Assembly: GCA_017311185.1 (NCBI GenBank)
Contig: JAESUZ010003091.1
Span: forward strand, 1,302,001-1,366,000
Direction: 5' to 3'
Origin: Proteles cristata cristata
Taxonomy: Eukaryota > Chordata > Mammalia > Carnivora > Hyaenidae
Length of the DNA: 64,000 nucleotides
Notes under the pieces: generated by a model
The model's database searches: none
What the model was told of the DNA's origin: nothing
Seen by the model: the letters and a program-made list of their open reading frames with translations, nothing else
Position numbers and translations under genes: made by a program
Shown here: positions 9,177 through 21,105 of the stretch, piece after piece
How the letters are laid out: every line of letters begins with the position of its first letter
Numbering within the stretch: the first letter of the stretch is position 1

Positions 9177-10906
9177 GGAATTGGGCAGAAAGTAGCGCGG
9201 TACTAGAATCCCGGACCAGCCATGTTTAGTCAGGGGATTGACCCCTTTAGTGGACGTGGGTAGCCATCCTTGTTTGGGGCTGAAGCCTGACCGTTGAAGT
9301 TAACTGTTCTCATCTTTACCTTGGGCAAAATTTCCCTTCCCGTTCGTTTTAATTTCTGAAGTAGAGGAAGGAAACCCCCCAGAATCCATCAGGTGGCTGA
9401 GGTTTAACCCCTTCGTTGCCTAATTGGCCAAAGGATGTTTCTGTTTATCCTATAAACTCGAAGTTGGGAGGGCATATTTTGCACAAGAAATTGCATCTTA
9501 AAAAGTCATCCTGTGTCTCAAGGTGATGGGAATGGAGCTTGTAAAAGGAACTGAAGGGTAGCGTCCATCATCAGGAAGTTTGTTGTCTGGTAGAGGAGAC
9601 ATTGTCCTTGCCCTTAGCGAACAGCGAGTAAGTTAGTCGTTCAGGTCGCGGAAAGAGGCAAAACCATTCTTAAGAAGCTGTATCTCCAGAGATTTCCTCG
9701 ACTCGCTCTGTAGTGAGCGCCCACCACCTTCCCCCATTCAGGGTGGCCCGCAGGGGTGCGGTAACCAGACTTGGGGGAGCAGTGAACCCCATTTAAGTGA
9801 CTTCTGGAAATCTAGATGCTGGAGCCAGGAATTGGAGGAGGGAAGACAAGGAAGGAGTATTTTTAGCGAAGCTGGAGCTTAAAAAAAAGAAAAGGCATAG
9901 ATATTTAAATAATAATAATACGGCCCGTCTTGAGAGTAAGGAAGAGTTGGTGGAGGATATAAGGCTAGAAGAAGAGCCATTTAAAGGCTGGCAAATGGAG
10001 AGTAAGCGTTGAGGATTTAACTTCGCTGGAGGAAATGATTTTTTGCGAGGACCAGAGCTTGGTGAAGAGAGACCGGATGGAATCAAGGCATGCTCAGTCC
10101 TTAAGTTAGAATCCTAGACCCCCCACCCCCCCCACCTTTTACCTGAGGCCAACCGAGTTTTCCCCCTAGAACAGAGCTAAGGCAGGGGAAGGTAAACATC
10201 TGATGAATACACCAAACAGAGGACCCCGAAGAAGAGTTAAAAAGTTCCAGACCCTTAGCCAGCACTCTCCTGGGGGCGGGGGAATTCTGGGCCGGTGCTA
10301 AATACAGGCAGCCTTCAGTATTTAGTATTTAGCTTTTAGTGTTTAGTATAAATACTTCTAAATAACCTACTTAAGGCTGAACTGCCAATAAGCACTTGTT
10401 TGAAAAAGGCTCACGTTTCTTCCTTCTGTACCTCTTCAGCATTTAATTTCACACTGTTACTGTTATTTTGCACTTTCTGGTGTGTTCCTGCGGTCACTCT
10501 TAGATGTTTTGGTTCCCAGACTAATAGTAAAGGCATATCCGAGTTTTGTGTCTCATCCTTAAAAGTGCCCGCTGCCCTCTCTGCGCAGTAAATGCTTGCT
10601 AGTCAATCAAAACATGTTTACCCTTTCACGGTCTCTGAATGGATGGCACTCAAAGATGGTGCAATGTCCCTCCCTGGGAATTAGTATGTTAGAAGATCAC
10701 ATTGTGACTTAACCCCTCATCATACAAACACCAGCATTACTGACGTTCAACATTAATCTCTGACACTGGATTCTCGAACACTGCAGCTGAATTACAGTTT
10801 CATTTAGACATGATTCTTATCCTGGGAAAATGGCCACTCTGGAAGAAAGATGAAAAAAACTTAACATCAATAAGATAGAAAGATGGTCATAAGGAAAATG
10901 TATTCT

Positions 10907-11114
10907 TTTTTTTTTTTTTTTTATTTCTAGGAGAGAGGAAGACAGCGTGAACAGGGGAGGGTCAGAGAGAGAGGGAGTCACAGACTGAAACAGGCTCCAG
11001 GCTCCGAGCTGGCAGTCAGCACAGAGCCCGACGCGGGACTCAAACCCACGAACCGCGAGATCATGACCTAAGCGAAAGTCGGACGCTCAACCGACTAAGC
11101 CACCCAGGCGCCCC
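10907..11114 (-). mobile_element. Felid SINE, young 'CTGCCAG' group
   Basis: This nearly consensus copy is flanked by a perfect 16-base duplication AAGGAAAATGTATTCT (10891-10906 and 11115-11130). It has 'CTAGAAATAAA' before the tail, CTGACTGCCAGCTC in place of CTGACAGCTC, and GACTTTCGCTTAGGTCATGA. These traits are shared with the copies at 34227, 34986 and 41641. Confidence 0.95.
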
Positions 11115-11445
11115 AAGGAAAATGTATTCTTAAGATGAAAGTGGGAATGGCTAGGTATATTTAGAATGGGGAAGAGAGAACCCGAAAAGCTTTTTTTTCC
11201 CCCTTCCTTTCTTTCTCTGGATCAAATATAATCTTTACTTTGAGGGTCATTTTCATCATGGCACAATTAGCTTTTGAAGCAGGAACTGATGTCGGTTTCA
11301 AAGCCTCTCGTATAAGTTGCCCCCTCCCACCCTCCTCCGCCAGACTTAGGTAGTTCCGCAGTTTTTCCTGCCTTTACACTTTCACACAGGCTTTTCCTCC
11401 TCCCTGCAGGCATCTCCCAACTTTCTTTAAAACTTATTTCTTCAG

Positions 11446-11653
11446 GGGCGCCCAGGTGGCTCAGTCAGTGTCTGCCTTCGGCTCAAGTCATGATCTCACA
11501 GTTGATGTGTTCAAGCCCCGCATCAGGCTCTGTGCTGACAGCTCAGAATCTGGAGCCTGCCTGGGATTCTGTGTCTTCCCCCCACTCTGGCCCTTCCCTG
11601 CTGACACTCTGTCTCTCTCTCTCAAAAATAAATAGGCATTAAAAAAATAAAAT
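11446..11653 (+). mobile_element. Felid tRNA-Lys SINE
   Basis: Head GGGGCGCCCAGGTGGCTCAG with a deletion just after it (TCAGTCAGTGTCTGCCTTCG). TTTCTTCAG repeats on both sides suggest the target duplication. Confidence 0.9.
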
Positions 11654-11859
11654 GTACTTTCTTCAGAAAGTCTTTCCTGATTTATTCATTCTAAGGTAGT
11701 AAGGCATAGTGATATGTTATTTTGCATTTACTGTTATATTTATACTTCTCCTTATACAATTTGGTAGATGTTCTGTTCCCCTTTCTCCTTTCCAAACATA
11801 ATAGGAACGTAACTCTTATTTACTTTATTCATCAGCTCTACCAATGCTCAGTACAGGGC

Positions 11860-12075
11860 TTTAATGTCGAATCGGGCATTGAATCTCTGCCACTTTCTGC
11901 GTTGCTCTTAGACAAGTGTTTGACTTTGTGTCTCAGTTTTCTTATCTTTGAAATGGGCATACTGAAAGCTGCCCCCACAAAGTTGTAAAGATCAAAAGAG
12001 TTGATTGTAGTAAAGTGCTTAGCACAGTTCCTGACAGAGTCAGTGCTCGATAAATGGCTGTTGTTACTGATATTT
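11860..12075 (+). repeat. MIR
   Basis: The order 'gaatctctgccactttctgcgt', CAGTTTTCTTATCTTTGAAA, 'aaagtgcttagcacagttcctgac' and 'gctcgataaatggctgttgttac' follows MIR from the middle to its 3' end. Confidence 0.8.
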
Positions 12076-12192
12076 ATAATTCCAGCCACCCTAGTCATGG
12101 CTAACATCCCAATGTTTGTGAATATGTACATGGTCTAATGATTGTCCACTTTTGTCTGTTCAACCTCACTTCAGCTCAGAAAACACAGAGTG

Positions 12193-12379
12193 GGGGCACC
12201 TGGGTGGCTCAGTTGCTTAAACATCTGACTCTTGATTTTGGCTCAGGCTATGGTCTCACGGTTTGTGAGTTTGAGCCCTGAGTGGACTCTGCACTGACAG
12301 TGCGGAACTTCCTTGGGATTCTCTCTCTCTGCTTGCCCCCCCTCCTCCCGCAAATAAACTGAAAAAAAAAAAAAAAAAA
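12193..12379 (+). mobile_element. Felid SINE, diverged
   Basis: Head GGGGGCACCTGGGTGGCTCA; the body lacks part of the TC tract and ends in a long pure A tail (about 18 bases). It is more diverged than its neighbours. Confidence 0.88.
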
Positions 12380-12542
12380 GAATACTGCTATAATAACCTT
12401 ACCCAGGGTTGAAGCAGAACAGAGCGGGGTCAGAGGTGGGGGTAATCTTTCATATATGTTCTTATGCATTTTCTTTCTTGTATCTGTATCTTGTCTCCTC
12501 AGTCACATTTGTAAACTCTTTAAGAGATCCCTCAACTTCCTT

Positions 12543-12772
12543 GGGGAGCCTGGGTGGCTCACTCGGGTGAGCATCTGACTTCAGCTCAGGTCATGATCTC
12601 GCATTTGTGGGTTCGAGCCCCACATCGGGCTCTGTGCTGACAGCTCGGAGCCTAGAGCCTGCTTCGGATCCTGTGTGTGTGTGTGTGTCTCTCTCTCTGC
12701 CCCTCCCCTGCTCATGCTCTGTTTCTGTCTCTCAAAAAAGAAAATAAAATGTTAAAAAAATTTTTTTAAAAA
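12543..12772 (+). mobile_element. Felid SINE with 18-base target duplication
   Basis: Flanked by a perfect 18-base duplication AGATCCCTCAACTTCCTT (12525-12542 and 12773-12790). The body contains a (TG)n plus (TC)n tract. The head lacks a few bases (GGGGAGCCTGGGTGGCTCAC). Confidence 0.95.
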
Positions 12773-13904
12773 AGATCCCTCAACTTCCTTAAGAATGCTC
12801 CCCTTGCCAGTAAAATGATAGGTACCATATTTCAGATGCAAAATGTAGTTGTTGATCCTCTGCTTCCAAGATCTGGGAGTTCCTGGAGGTTGGGAGCCTT
12901 GCCTGGGTGGCTATACCGTCTCCAGCTTCTCCCTTGTTGTCTGACGTCTTAAAGGGCCCCATAAATGCAGGGGCGATTGCCAAGTGTTGGCTCAGTTAGG
13001 AAAGACTTGCACAGAACCAGCCACCTTCTCTCCTCTAAGCGTGCTTTTTTGACCAGTGATGTGTCCAGGAGGGGTTGGAGGGAGTCGTTTTCTCTGTGTG
13101 CAGGGAGCTGATCTAAGGTGGAGAAGCATGCTTTGGCCATTTTAGCGGCTAGGGTAGCCAGGACAATCTCGTAACTTCTAAGTAGAGGTACTTACTGGCT
13201 TAGTCTCTGTCCCTTTGGGAGAACCCTAGAGGCTGCTTGATGTGACCATAACTCATCTGAAAATATTTTCATGTGCAGCTGCCTTAAAAATGGAGTCAGC
13301 GCAGTCACGAAGGGTCACTCCTTTCTTGCTCTTCCCGGAGGTGGCCCGGGAACTTCTCTGACCTTGGTGGCCCCTTGCGAATTTGGTTCTTGTATTCCCC
13401 TTGTCTACCGCCCCTCCCCAACCCCGCTCCAGGGGAAAGGATTGGGCAGACCCCCGCAGGCTCAGGCAGAGCTCCCGCCTCTGCAGCTGGGGTTATAAAT
13501 AACCACCCAAACTAAACAGTCAAATAACCACATTTTGAAAATTGCTTTAAAAAAAAAATCACCCTCATCTTGATTCAATAGCACGTCTCCCACTCCTGCC
13601 CTTCCTCTCCCCCCTTCCTCCACTTATCTACCTCCCTTCCCTAATCCAGTCTCCCTAGGGAAGTCAGTCTGCGCACACAGCCTGCTTGTGATGAAGACAT
13701 CCTTTTCCATATTTGACAGGGCCAAGGCCCTCTAAGGCTGTAGTTAACAGTGACACGGTGTTGTTATGGTAGCGAAGGCCTCAGGGCAACAAATGTTCCC
13801 GGGTGGTAATTGGGTTTGCTTTAACAGACTGTCTCTCCCTGGGTTCTCCGTGCCCAAATTCACTTATCTAGAAGACCAGGGAATTGTCATTACGGATGGG
13901 ACTT

Positions 13905-13995
13905 CTTTTTTTTTTTTTAGGTAAGCTCCACCCACCTTGGGGGCTTGAACTCAAAACCCGGGGATCTACTTACTGACTGAGCCAGCCAGGCGCCC
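13905..13995 (-). mobile_element. Short, old SINE fragment
   Basis: Only the head and promoter part remain: T run, 'gggcttgaactcaaaacccgg', then 'actgagccagccaggcgccct'. The body with the TC tract is absent, as in the shorter CAN-SINE subfamily. Confidence 0.75.
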
Positions 13996-14092
13996 TGCCT
14001 TCATTTTTTCGTTTGAGCAAAACCGAGTTCCTCTTTATTCCCCAGGACGGAACATTACCCGGTGATCCTAGGTTGAGACTCTTTGGACCGCA

Positions 14093-14240
14093 GGCATTTT
14101 CATTTATTCATTCGACCAATATTTATGGAGCATTCGATAAGGGCTGGGATTGGGCTGGGAGCTGAGTGCACACTGTGGATAAACAGATGTGGTCCTTCCC
14201 CTCCCCGAGCAGACAATGTAGGACAAATGTGTATAGAGGG
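14093..14240 (-). repeat. Probable L2 3' fragment
   Basis: 'ttcattcgaccaatatttatggagcatt', then 'gggctgggattgggctgggag', then 'acagatgtggtccttcc' match the reversed L2 3' end in order. Confidence 0.6.
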
Positions 14241-14591
14241 GGCTGGGAAGTCTGACTTTCAGCTGCCCCAAACCCCACCCCACCTTTTCAAACATTAACC
14301 CAGGAGAATAACACTAAATAAGTTTTGAGAAAATAAGACATCTTAATATCCCTGCTGCCACAAAGCTACTTTTATTTTTTATTTTTGTTCTTTTGCCAGA
14401 GTGCCGTCCAGTTTTATACCACAGGCATACACTTTATTATTGTGCACATTCTTTTTTATAGATGCATTCTGTGGTTACATGAAATTGCACATTTTTTAGA
14501 GATTCTCAACATTCGCCGTGTTTCTCTATGTTCTGCACAATTGCAATTATAATTGCTATGTGACGTCGCTTTGGTACTGTGACATAAAGGA

Positions 14592-14780
14592 GGGGCCTGG
14601 GTGGCTCAGTCGGGTGAGTGTCCAGCTCGTGATTTCAGCTCAGGTCATGATCTAGCCCCACGTTGGGCTCTGAGCTGAGTGTGGAGCCTGCTTGGGATTC
14701 TCTCTCTCCCTCTGCCCCTCCCCACCATATGCATACTTCCTCTCTCTCATTCTGTCTACCTCAAATTAAAAAAAGAAAAG
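14592..14780 (+). mobile_element. Felid SINE, diverged
   Basis: The head GGGGCCTGGGTGGCTCAGTC is recognisable. The body has a 20-base gap near GTCATGATCTAGCCCCACGT and a shortened TC tract. Confidence 0.85.
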
Positions 14781-15066
14781 AGGTCATTCTTCTAGGAGGG
14801 ATCTTTTGTTAGATAACGGGTAGCAAGTGTCTGCATGCTTCCAGAGGTCTGTGCTGTTTCTATGCCTACCCTTTATATATTGCTTTATTTCTTTCCCCCA
14901 AACACTTGCCCAAATTTAAAGTGCCATCATCCTTGTGTGAGGGTGCCAATTTTAAGACATTGTTCCCGGAAGTGATTACACGTTACCACTTAATAAGGTC
15001 TTGCCATGTTTTAAAAAGATCTCGTTACTCTAGTCAAAATGAAAACTGTACCTCCAATGTGCTTTT

Positions 15067-15284
15067 TATTTAAAATTTTTTTGTTTTTTATTTATTTTTG
15101 AGACAGAGAGGGACAGAGCACAAGTGGGGGAGGGGTGGAGAGAGAGGGAGACACAGAATCTGAAACAGGCTCCAGGCTCTGAGCTGTCAGCACAGAGCCC
15201 GATACAGGGCTTGAACTCATGAACTGTGAGATCATGACCTGAGCTGAAGTCAGAGGCTTAACTGACTGAGCCACCTGGGTGCCC
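15067..15284 (-). mobile_element. Felid SINE inserted in the tail of another SINE
   Basis: A full-length reverse copy ending GCCACCTGGGTGCCC. It is followed by a (TTTA)n tail belonging to the next SINE. The outer duplication AATGTGCTTTT (15056-15066 and 15511-15521) encloses both copies, so this one most likely went into the tail of the other. Confidence 0.9.
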
Positions 15285-15291
15285 TATTCAT

Positions 15292-15326
<35 letters not shown>

Positions 15327-15333
15327 TTATTTT
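15285..15333 (+). repeat. (TTTA)n microsatellite
   Basis: About eleven TTTA units, the expanded A-rich tail (TAAA on the other strand) of the SINE that follows. Likely variable in length. Confidence 0.9.
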
Positions 15334-15510
15334 TTATTTGAGGGAGAGCGTGCACACATGCACTAGTTGGGGAGGGGGAGTGGGGGAGAGAGAGAATCTT
15401 AAGCAGGCTCCACATTCAGCGTGAAGCCTGATACGGGGCTCAATCTCAAAACCCTAAGCAGAAATCAAGGAAATCAGAGGCTCAACCGACTGAGCCACCC
15501 AGACACTCCT
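15334..15510 (-). mobile_element. Felid SINE, host of the nested insertion
   Basis: Older, diverged reverse copy with the head at 15510. Its right target duplication AATGTGCTTTT is at 15511-15521, and the left one lies beyond the neighbouring younger SINE, at 15056-15066. Confidence 0.88.
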
Positions 15511-15638
15511 AATGTGCTTTTGACTCTATTTCTAGTTAGGATATGCTTCTGTTTTCCATGTGTCTTCTGGTTCTGTTTCCTCTTCCGTGAAATCCTATTC
15601 ATTACTCGTTCTCTACTCAGGTCTTGATGACTTTCTTT

Positions 15639-15846
15639 TCTTTTTTGTTAATGTTTATTTTATTTGTCTTTGAGAAAGAGCTCGAGAGTGTAAGCAAGGG
15701 AGGGGCAGAGAGGGAGAGAGAGAATCCCAAGCAGGCTCCACACTGTCAGCCCAGAGCCCAAGGCAGAGTTCCTTCCCATGAACCATGAGATCACAACCTG
15801 AGCCAAAACCAAGAGTCAGACGATTAACTGAGGCACCCAGGCGCCC
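15639..15846 (-). mobile_element. Felid SINE
   Basis: Reverse copy with head GGGGCGCCTGGGTGCCTCAG. Imperfect duplications TTGATGACTTTCTTT (15624-15638) and TTGATGATTTTCTTT (15847-15861) differ at one position. Confidence 0.93.
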
Positions 15847-16166
15847 CTTGATGATTTTCTTTAAGTCTGAATGAGGTATAGATAGATAGGTAGACAGATG
15901 CTTTGTATGAGCCACATTCAGTTACAGAGGCAGCATATTTAAGAACACAGAACATTCGCTCCGTAATCCTTCCTCTAGTATTTTCTCCTGTTTTGCTCTG
16001 GCTTCCCAGTTACCTCTAGGGGTAAATTCTTAGTCGAGTATGCATGCTATTGAGAGAGAATGACGTGGTGAGCAGAGTATGCAGGTGACAGGAGTGAAGG
16101 CAGTGAGGATGCAGGCTCTCTTTTCCTTCAGCAAGAGTTGAGGGCCCACTTTAAAAGCTGCAGTCA

Positions 16167-16383
16167 TCGAGGGGTGCCTGGGTGGCTCAGTTGGTTAAGC
16201 GTCCGACTTCAGCTCAGGTCACGATCTCGCGGTTTGTGGTTCTAGCCCCGCGTCGGGCTCTGTGCTGACAGCTCAGAGCCTGGAGCCTGCTTCGGATTCT
16301 GTGTCTCCCTCTCTCTGCCCCTCCCCCCATCATGCTCTGTGTGTCTCTCTCTCAAAAATAAATAAACATTAAAAATTTCTTTA
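16167..16383 (+). mobile_element. Felid SINE
   Basis: Near-consensus copy with a 14-base duplication AAAAGCTGCAGTCA at 16153-16166 and 16384-16397. Confidence 0.95.
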
Positions 16384-17599
16384 AAAAGCTGCAGTCACTC
16401 TTCCTACCCACCAGACCCTTGAAGATAGTTCCGGAGACGACAGTTCCCCTATGGCTTAGGAGAAACTAAGTCCCAGGGGAAAAAACATTTTCCAAACCGG
16501 TCAAACTTCAGGAGGCTGAAAAATGACCCCGAGCTTTGCCACGTGTAACCTGTGGGTCATTGTATATTGTTGGGAGATGCTTTCCCAGGAACTGGGGCTC
16601 GGAACGGGTCCCTCTGAGTCACTGACACGTGCTTACACAGTCTCCCTTGTGACTAACTGTACCCAAATGGGGATCCGCTGGCTGAGGCAAGGGATACAAG
16701 CTGCAACTAGAAAGAACACTTCTCTATTTAAGGCAAACAAGCACGTACATGGTCTATCATGTCCCACAACCTTGGACTTCTTGGTCTTGCTCTAACCCAT
16801 ATCAGAGCCTTAGGATAATTTTTTTTTTTTTTAGACTAGAATATACTAGAGGATGAGTGGGCCTCTGGCCATTTGCTTACCTGCCTAACTTTGCCAGTAG
16901 ATGTCAGTACACCAAACCACATCCTCCAAATAAAGGACAAGAAGGAAGGAGAGGCCTTCAGAAAGGTTCCATCCAACTGTCATGACCCTCTTCTCCCATG
17001 GTTTCCAGTGATACCTGTGGAAAACTATCAAGGGCACGTAATATACACGGTTCCACACAGTACAGACCTCAGCAGCTCAAGACCCCAGGATCCAGGCAGC
17101 CAGAATCCTTATCCAGGGCCCTCCCCAGACCAGGTGAGGAGAACAGCTGTACAGGAAGGGCGGCAGGGTGAACAGGCCTTTTAAATGGGGGGTATACCTG
17201 ATAGAGTTATCTAGAAACAGAGCCACAGTCTTGGGGCTCTTCCAAACATCCACTGTGGAGCTGATACCTTAGGCAAAGCACTCCACCCACCCTCCACCCC
17301 TGCTCCTCTGTCCACGTTAGCAGGGGCCGTAGGGCTGCCAGGCTGGGGACAGGCTCTCCGTCCTGGGCCTCCCCAGTGCCAGGCAAACATAGCCACCCCA
17401 TGCCAGGACACTGGGCACATTCCTAGGAGTTCAGACCATTGTTACTGTGCTCCTTTGAGACCAGTAGAAGCAGCATTAGTAAGCTGGGGGAAAAGCCATT
17501 GTTAGCTCTTCCGTAGACCTTTGTTTCATGGGCTGCTCTAGAATAAAGACTGGCATCCTTACCTAGCCTGTAGTGTCCTGCATGGTCTTTCTGCCGTTT

Positions 17600-18090
17600 A
17601 ATTCTCCAGCCCACCCCACACAACCTCATGCTCTGTGCTGTCTGCCTCACTGGCTTTCCCGCCATTCCTCTGGGGAACACTGGTCCCTTCTACCGCAGGA
17701 CCTTTGCACATTACTCTGCCTGAAATGTTCTTCCTCATGCTCTTCTTCACCTATTTCCACTACTCCTTCAGATCTCAGATCAAATGTCATTTCATCAAGG
17801 AACGCTTTCCTAAAGCTTCCAGACTAGATCCAGGCCCCCTTTTTCTACACTCTTAGGCAACCCTGTTCATTTCTTCATAGCACTCAGTCAGTCTCAAGTT
17901 GGTAATTATGTGTTTATTTCTGTGATTTTTGGATTCTTTCTCTTCTATCCCCATAACACACACCCCATGCTTCAGGTTCCATGAACGCAGCGTGCGTTTT
18001 ACACATCATTGCACCCTCAATTCCTAGCACAGTACCTAGCACGGTGCTTAGTAGGCACTCAGTAACTCTTGGATGTTTGAAAGAATGGCA
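17600..18090 (+). repeat. L2 3' end, long fragment
   Basis: 'ctggctttcccgccattcctctgg', GGACCTTTGCACATTACTCT, 'cctttcagatctcagatcaaatgtcatttc'-like text and 'cctagcacggtgcttagtaggcactcagtaa' follow the L2 3' end over nearly 500 bases. Confidence 0.75.
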
Positions 18091-18255
18091 AGCAGATAAA
18101 TGAAGGAAGTTAGAAAATATAGTTTTGTTGCTCATGTGCACACAGCACTGCCTCATTCTGGCCACTCACCTCCCAAGGAAGACCTGTCAGAGTCCAGAGA
18201 AAGTCATATAAATTAGCCAGAGGAAAAGTGGAGATCTCCGTATGAAACAAACTTT

Positions 18256-18482
18256 ATTTTTAGTTTTTTTTTTTTAATTTTTAATGTTTTTTAAAATTAA
18301 TTTCTGAGAGAGAGACAGCATGAGCAGGGGAGGGTCAGAGAGAGGGGGAGACATAAGCAGGCTCAAGGCTCTGAGCTAGCTATTAGCACACAGCCCCACG
18401 CGGGGCTTGAACCCACGAACCGTGAGATCATGACCTGAGCCTATGTCGGACACTTAACAGACTGAGCCACCCAGGTGCCCCC
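18256..18482 (-). mobile_element. Felid SINE
   Basis: Reverse copy; 13-base duplications GAAACAAACTTTA at 18243-18255 and 18483-18495. Tail is T-rich with interruptions. Confidence 0.93.
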
Positions 18483-18649
18483 GAAACAAACTTTAAAAGA
18501 CTGGAAAGCCAGAGGCTGAGGATTGGAGCCATGCGTATGAAAACGGAAAGGGGTTAGATGCCAGTTTGATTACCAAATCCCCAAGGGTCAGCATGAAGGA
18601 AAATCTTTGGAAAACTGTGGAACTCCCCCAAGAAGTGAATCGTGCGTGG

Positions 18650-18725
18650 TATTCATCTCTTTGTCCCTAGCACCTAGTGTGATGCCTGGCACATAGTAGG
18701 GGCTCCAGAAATGCATGTTGAACTA
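18650..18725 (+). repeat. L2 3' terminal piece
   Basis: 'tttgtccctagcacctagtgtgatgcctggcacatagtaggggctccagaaatgcatgttgaac' is the L2 3' terminus, shown here in part. Confidence 0.6.
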
Positions 18726-20100
18726 TTTTGTCGTTAAAGCTTAAGGGCGGTAAACTTGGGTCAGGGCATAAGGTAGTACGTAGTTATTCACCCGGGAAAC
18801 CCCAAAGGCCAAAAAAAAAAAAATGAAGAAGAGAAGAAAGAAAGAAAAGTATGAATAGGGTCAAGAAGGTCTCCTTTACATGTAGAGACAATAGCTATAC
18901 AATAGATTGTTTCAGGGACATTAGGGCTATTCAAGGCCCATCTCTTGACCTTTTGAGATCATACTTATGAAGGGCAATTTACCAGGCACTCTCACAAAGT
19001 GCATCTTCTTTCCACCAGCAAGGACCAAGCTCTAAACTCTATAAAGCCCCGGCCTCACCCTACCTCACGTTGTTATCTCCTTCAACGCCCTCCAGACTCT
19101 GGGGTGATTGCCCTATTGGGGCCCTGGGCGTATTCTACTCTGGTTTTGCACCAGAGAAGGGAAAATCCCCAAAGGTGGTGCCCTTCAATCAGAAGTAAAA
19201 ATGGCTGCATCTCTCAGGGCAACCAAAGTCTGGGCCTGGTATTCTTGAGCCCACAGCAGGAAGGCCATTAGGCCCTGTCCCCAGAATCCCTGCAATCAGC
19301 ATCTTTGGCGTTTAGCCTTCCATCCCTGGCACTTAACCCCCTGGCCCCTTAAGCAGGGACATTTCAAATAGTTTTTCTTGGAGCCGTGGAGGGTTCAAAA
19401 GAATTCTTGTGCATTAAAAAAAATAAATCCTCCAAAAACAGCCATTGAGCTGCTCAAGCTCCCTTATTTCTTCCCTCGCCCAGGCTTACAGAAAAGGCTG
19501 ATGCATTGGAGGTACGTCCATTAGACTCGTTCCCACCAGTTCCACGGGTCTCATCCTAGGTGGTACCCGAGTCTTAGGGCCCAGGAGGGGTGAGGGCTGT
19601 GTTTTGAAACGGAAGGCACAGCCATCAAGAAAATACTTTGACTCTCATCAGTGGTTTGATGCATCATGGAAACTAGTCCCAGGGGCTTCCCCTCTCTGCA
19701 TCCTCCCCCCTCCCCCCCCACCCACCTTCCAGCAGCCTATAAATCACTGAATATTAAATACTGTCTGGAAGACCCTTTTTACCCCCACCCGTCTCTGGGG
19801 CTCCCTGCCAGGCAGAAGCTTACAGCAAACTAAGCAGGGAGAAAAGAGAATAGGCAACAAGCAGAGGAGCTCATCATTTATCAGCCAAATACACTCTTCC
19901 CCACCGAGCTGTCGGACAGGCTGGGCAAGCAGTTTAGCCAGTGTTTTCTGGCCACGGAGAGCACAATCTAGCAAGGGTGCACCTTATTTGCCCCGCCCCC
20001 ACCCCAGAGATGGGGAGATAGAGTCAGGGGCTGAGTCCCTTTCTCTTTTGATTGCAGGGATTTCAGAATTAGAGCACACTTTTTTGGTCCTGGATCAATT

Positions 20101-20323
20101 CTTTCTTTTTTCTTTTTTTTAAGCTTATTTATTTTGAGACAGAGAGAGCACGTGCAGATGAGTGGGGTAAGGGCAGAGAGAGAAGGAGAGAGAGAGAATG
20201 CCAAGCAGGCTCCTCGCTGTCAGCGTGGAGCCCAACATGGGGTCAAACTCACAAACAGCAAGTTCACGACCTGAGCTGAAACCAAGAGTCTAGTCTTAGC
20301 CGTCAGAGCCACCCATGCGTCCC
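20101..20323 (-). mobile_element. Felid SINE
   Basis: Reverse, diverged copy. Duplications GGTCCTGGATCAATT (20086-20100) and GGTCCTGGATCAGTT (20324-20338) differ by one base. A third related copy follows at 20356-20375. Confidence 0.92.
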
Positions 20324-20375
20324 GGTCCTGGATCAGTTACCAGGTCCTGATCTCAGTCCTGGATCAATTACCAGG
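20324..20375 (+). repeat. Direct repeat of the SINE target sequence
   Basis: GGTCCTGGATCAGTTACCAG at 20324-20343 is repeated as AGTCCTGGATCAATTACCAG at 20356-20375. The first copy is the SINE's right target duplication; the second is probably an older local duplication. Confidence 0.7.
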
Positions 20376-20944
20376 ACCTCCTTCCCACCCTCCTACAACG
20401 AGGCTTCCATCGATATTCTCTTGTCCCTTCTTTTGACCGCACAAAGAGCTTACTGTCTTACTTCACCTGCCACACTACAGAAAACTTCTTAAGAGTCTTG
20501 GCTCCAGAGCTCTGGAGGCCTTGATCAGAGAGCAGTGCTGCCTTTCCACCCTCTTTCATTTTCTCCCCTTTCTCCAAATGGAAACCCCCCAGCTTCCCCA
20601 TCTCTCTCTCCCCTCCTCCAAGCTGGGAAGCTTGGAGGAAGCAAATGGAGTTGATCCTAGGCTAGTCCGTTGGAGGAAAGACACGCTTTTGCCAAGGAGA
20701 AGTTCCAAAAAAATGTTCAACTCCCACGCCGGGAACAGCTGGAACCTGCCAGACTCACCTCCATCATTTCTGAGCACAGCTTCCTGCGATATAAACAAAG
20801 TCCGAATTCGAATGAGTTTAGGGCTGGGGAAGTGACAGGGAGTCAGGGGATTGGGTGGTCTGACAGGTGGCATGACGGGTCTGGCCTGTTTTCCTAACTC
20901 TGGCCTTCAGCCTCTGGGGAAGGGGCCTGTCCCTTCTATCTTTA

Positions 20945-21105
20945 TAACTTTCAACCCATTTCCTAACCTCTCTGAGCCTCAGTTTTCTTGCCTGTGAAAT
21001 GGGGGTAGTGATACCTCCTGTAGAGGGCATGATGATGCTGAGATTTAAATAAGATTATGTGTGCAGATCACATAGCCTATAGTAGGCACCCTGTAGGCAG
21101 ATGTT
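20945..21105 (+). repeat. MIR
   Basis: 'cctaacctctctgagcctcagttttcttgcctgtgaaatgggggtagtgatacc' and the later 'cctatagtaggcaccctgtagg' follow MIR in order. Confidence 0.75.

Larger units (their letters stand above)
1..9180 (-). other. KAT7: KAT7 gene, 5' part (exons 1-4 and introns 1-3; continues past the left edge)
   Basis: This is the 5' portion of the gene for lysine acetyltransferase 7 (HBO1). Four coding exons join in frame with GT donors and AG acceptors: 15, 148, 177 and 240 coding bases, each of the last three ending in phase 1. The joined 193 codons match the N-terminal region of mammalian KAT7 as I remember it (about 611 residues in human), so the MYST acetyltransferase domain lies outside the window. 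The likely transcription start is inferred near 9,180 from the CpG island and a YY1 element, and has not been observed. The first exon is mostly 5' untranslated. FAM117A lies about 20 kb away in divergent orientation, as in human. Confidence 0.95.
8250..9240 (-). promoter_or_regulatory. KAT7: KAT7 CpG-island promoter and 5' untranslated region
   Basis: The stretch is rich in CpG and GC boxes and has no obvious TATA box, typical of a housekeeping promoter. On the minus strand, working towards the start codon, it shows a YY1-type element (9176-9166), an ETS core CCGGAAGT (9091-9084) and an NRF1-like palindrome (9048-9059). A second group of elements, CCAAT boxes at 8430, 8483, 8602 and 8633, lies downstream of exon 1. 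The start near 9,180 is inferred from the usual position of YY1 elements just downstream of TATA-less starts. Confidence 0.75.

Noticed and set aside
16873..17184. 103-codon plus frame in the intergenic region
   Set aside because: No recognisable motif and not supported by neighbouring exon-like sequence.
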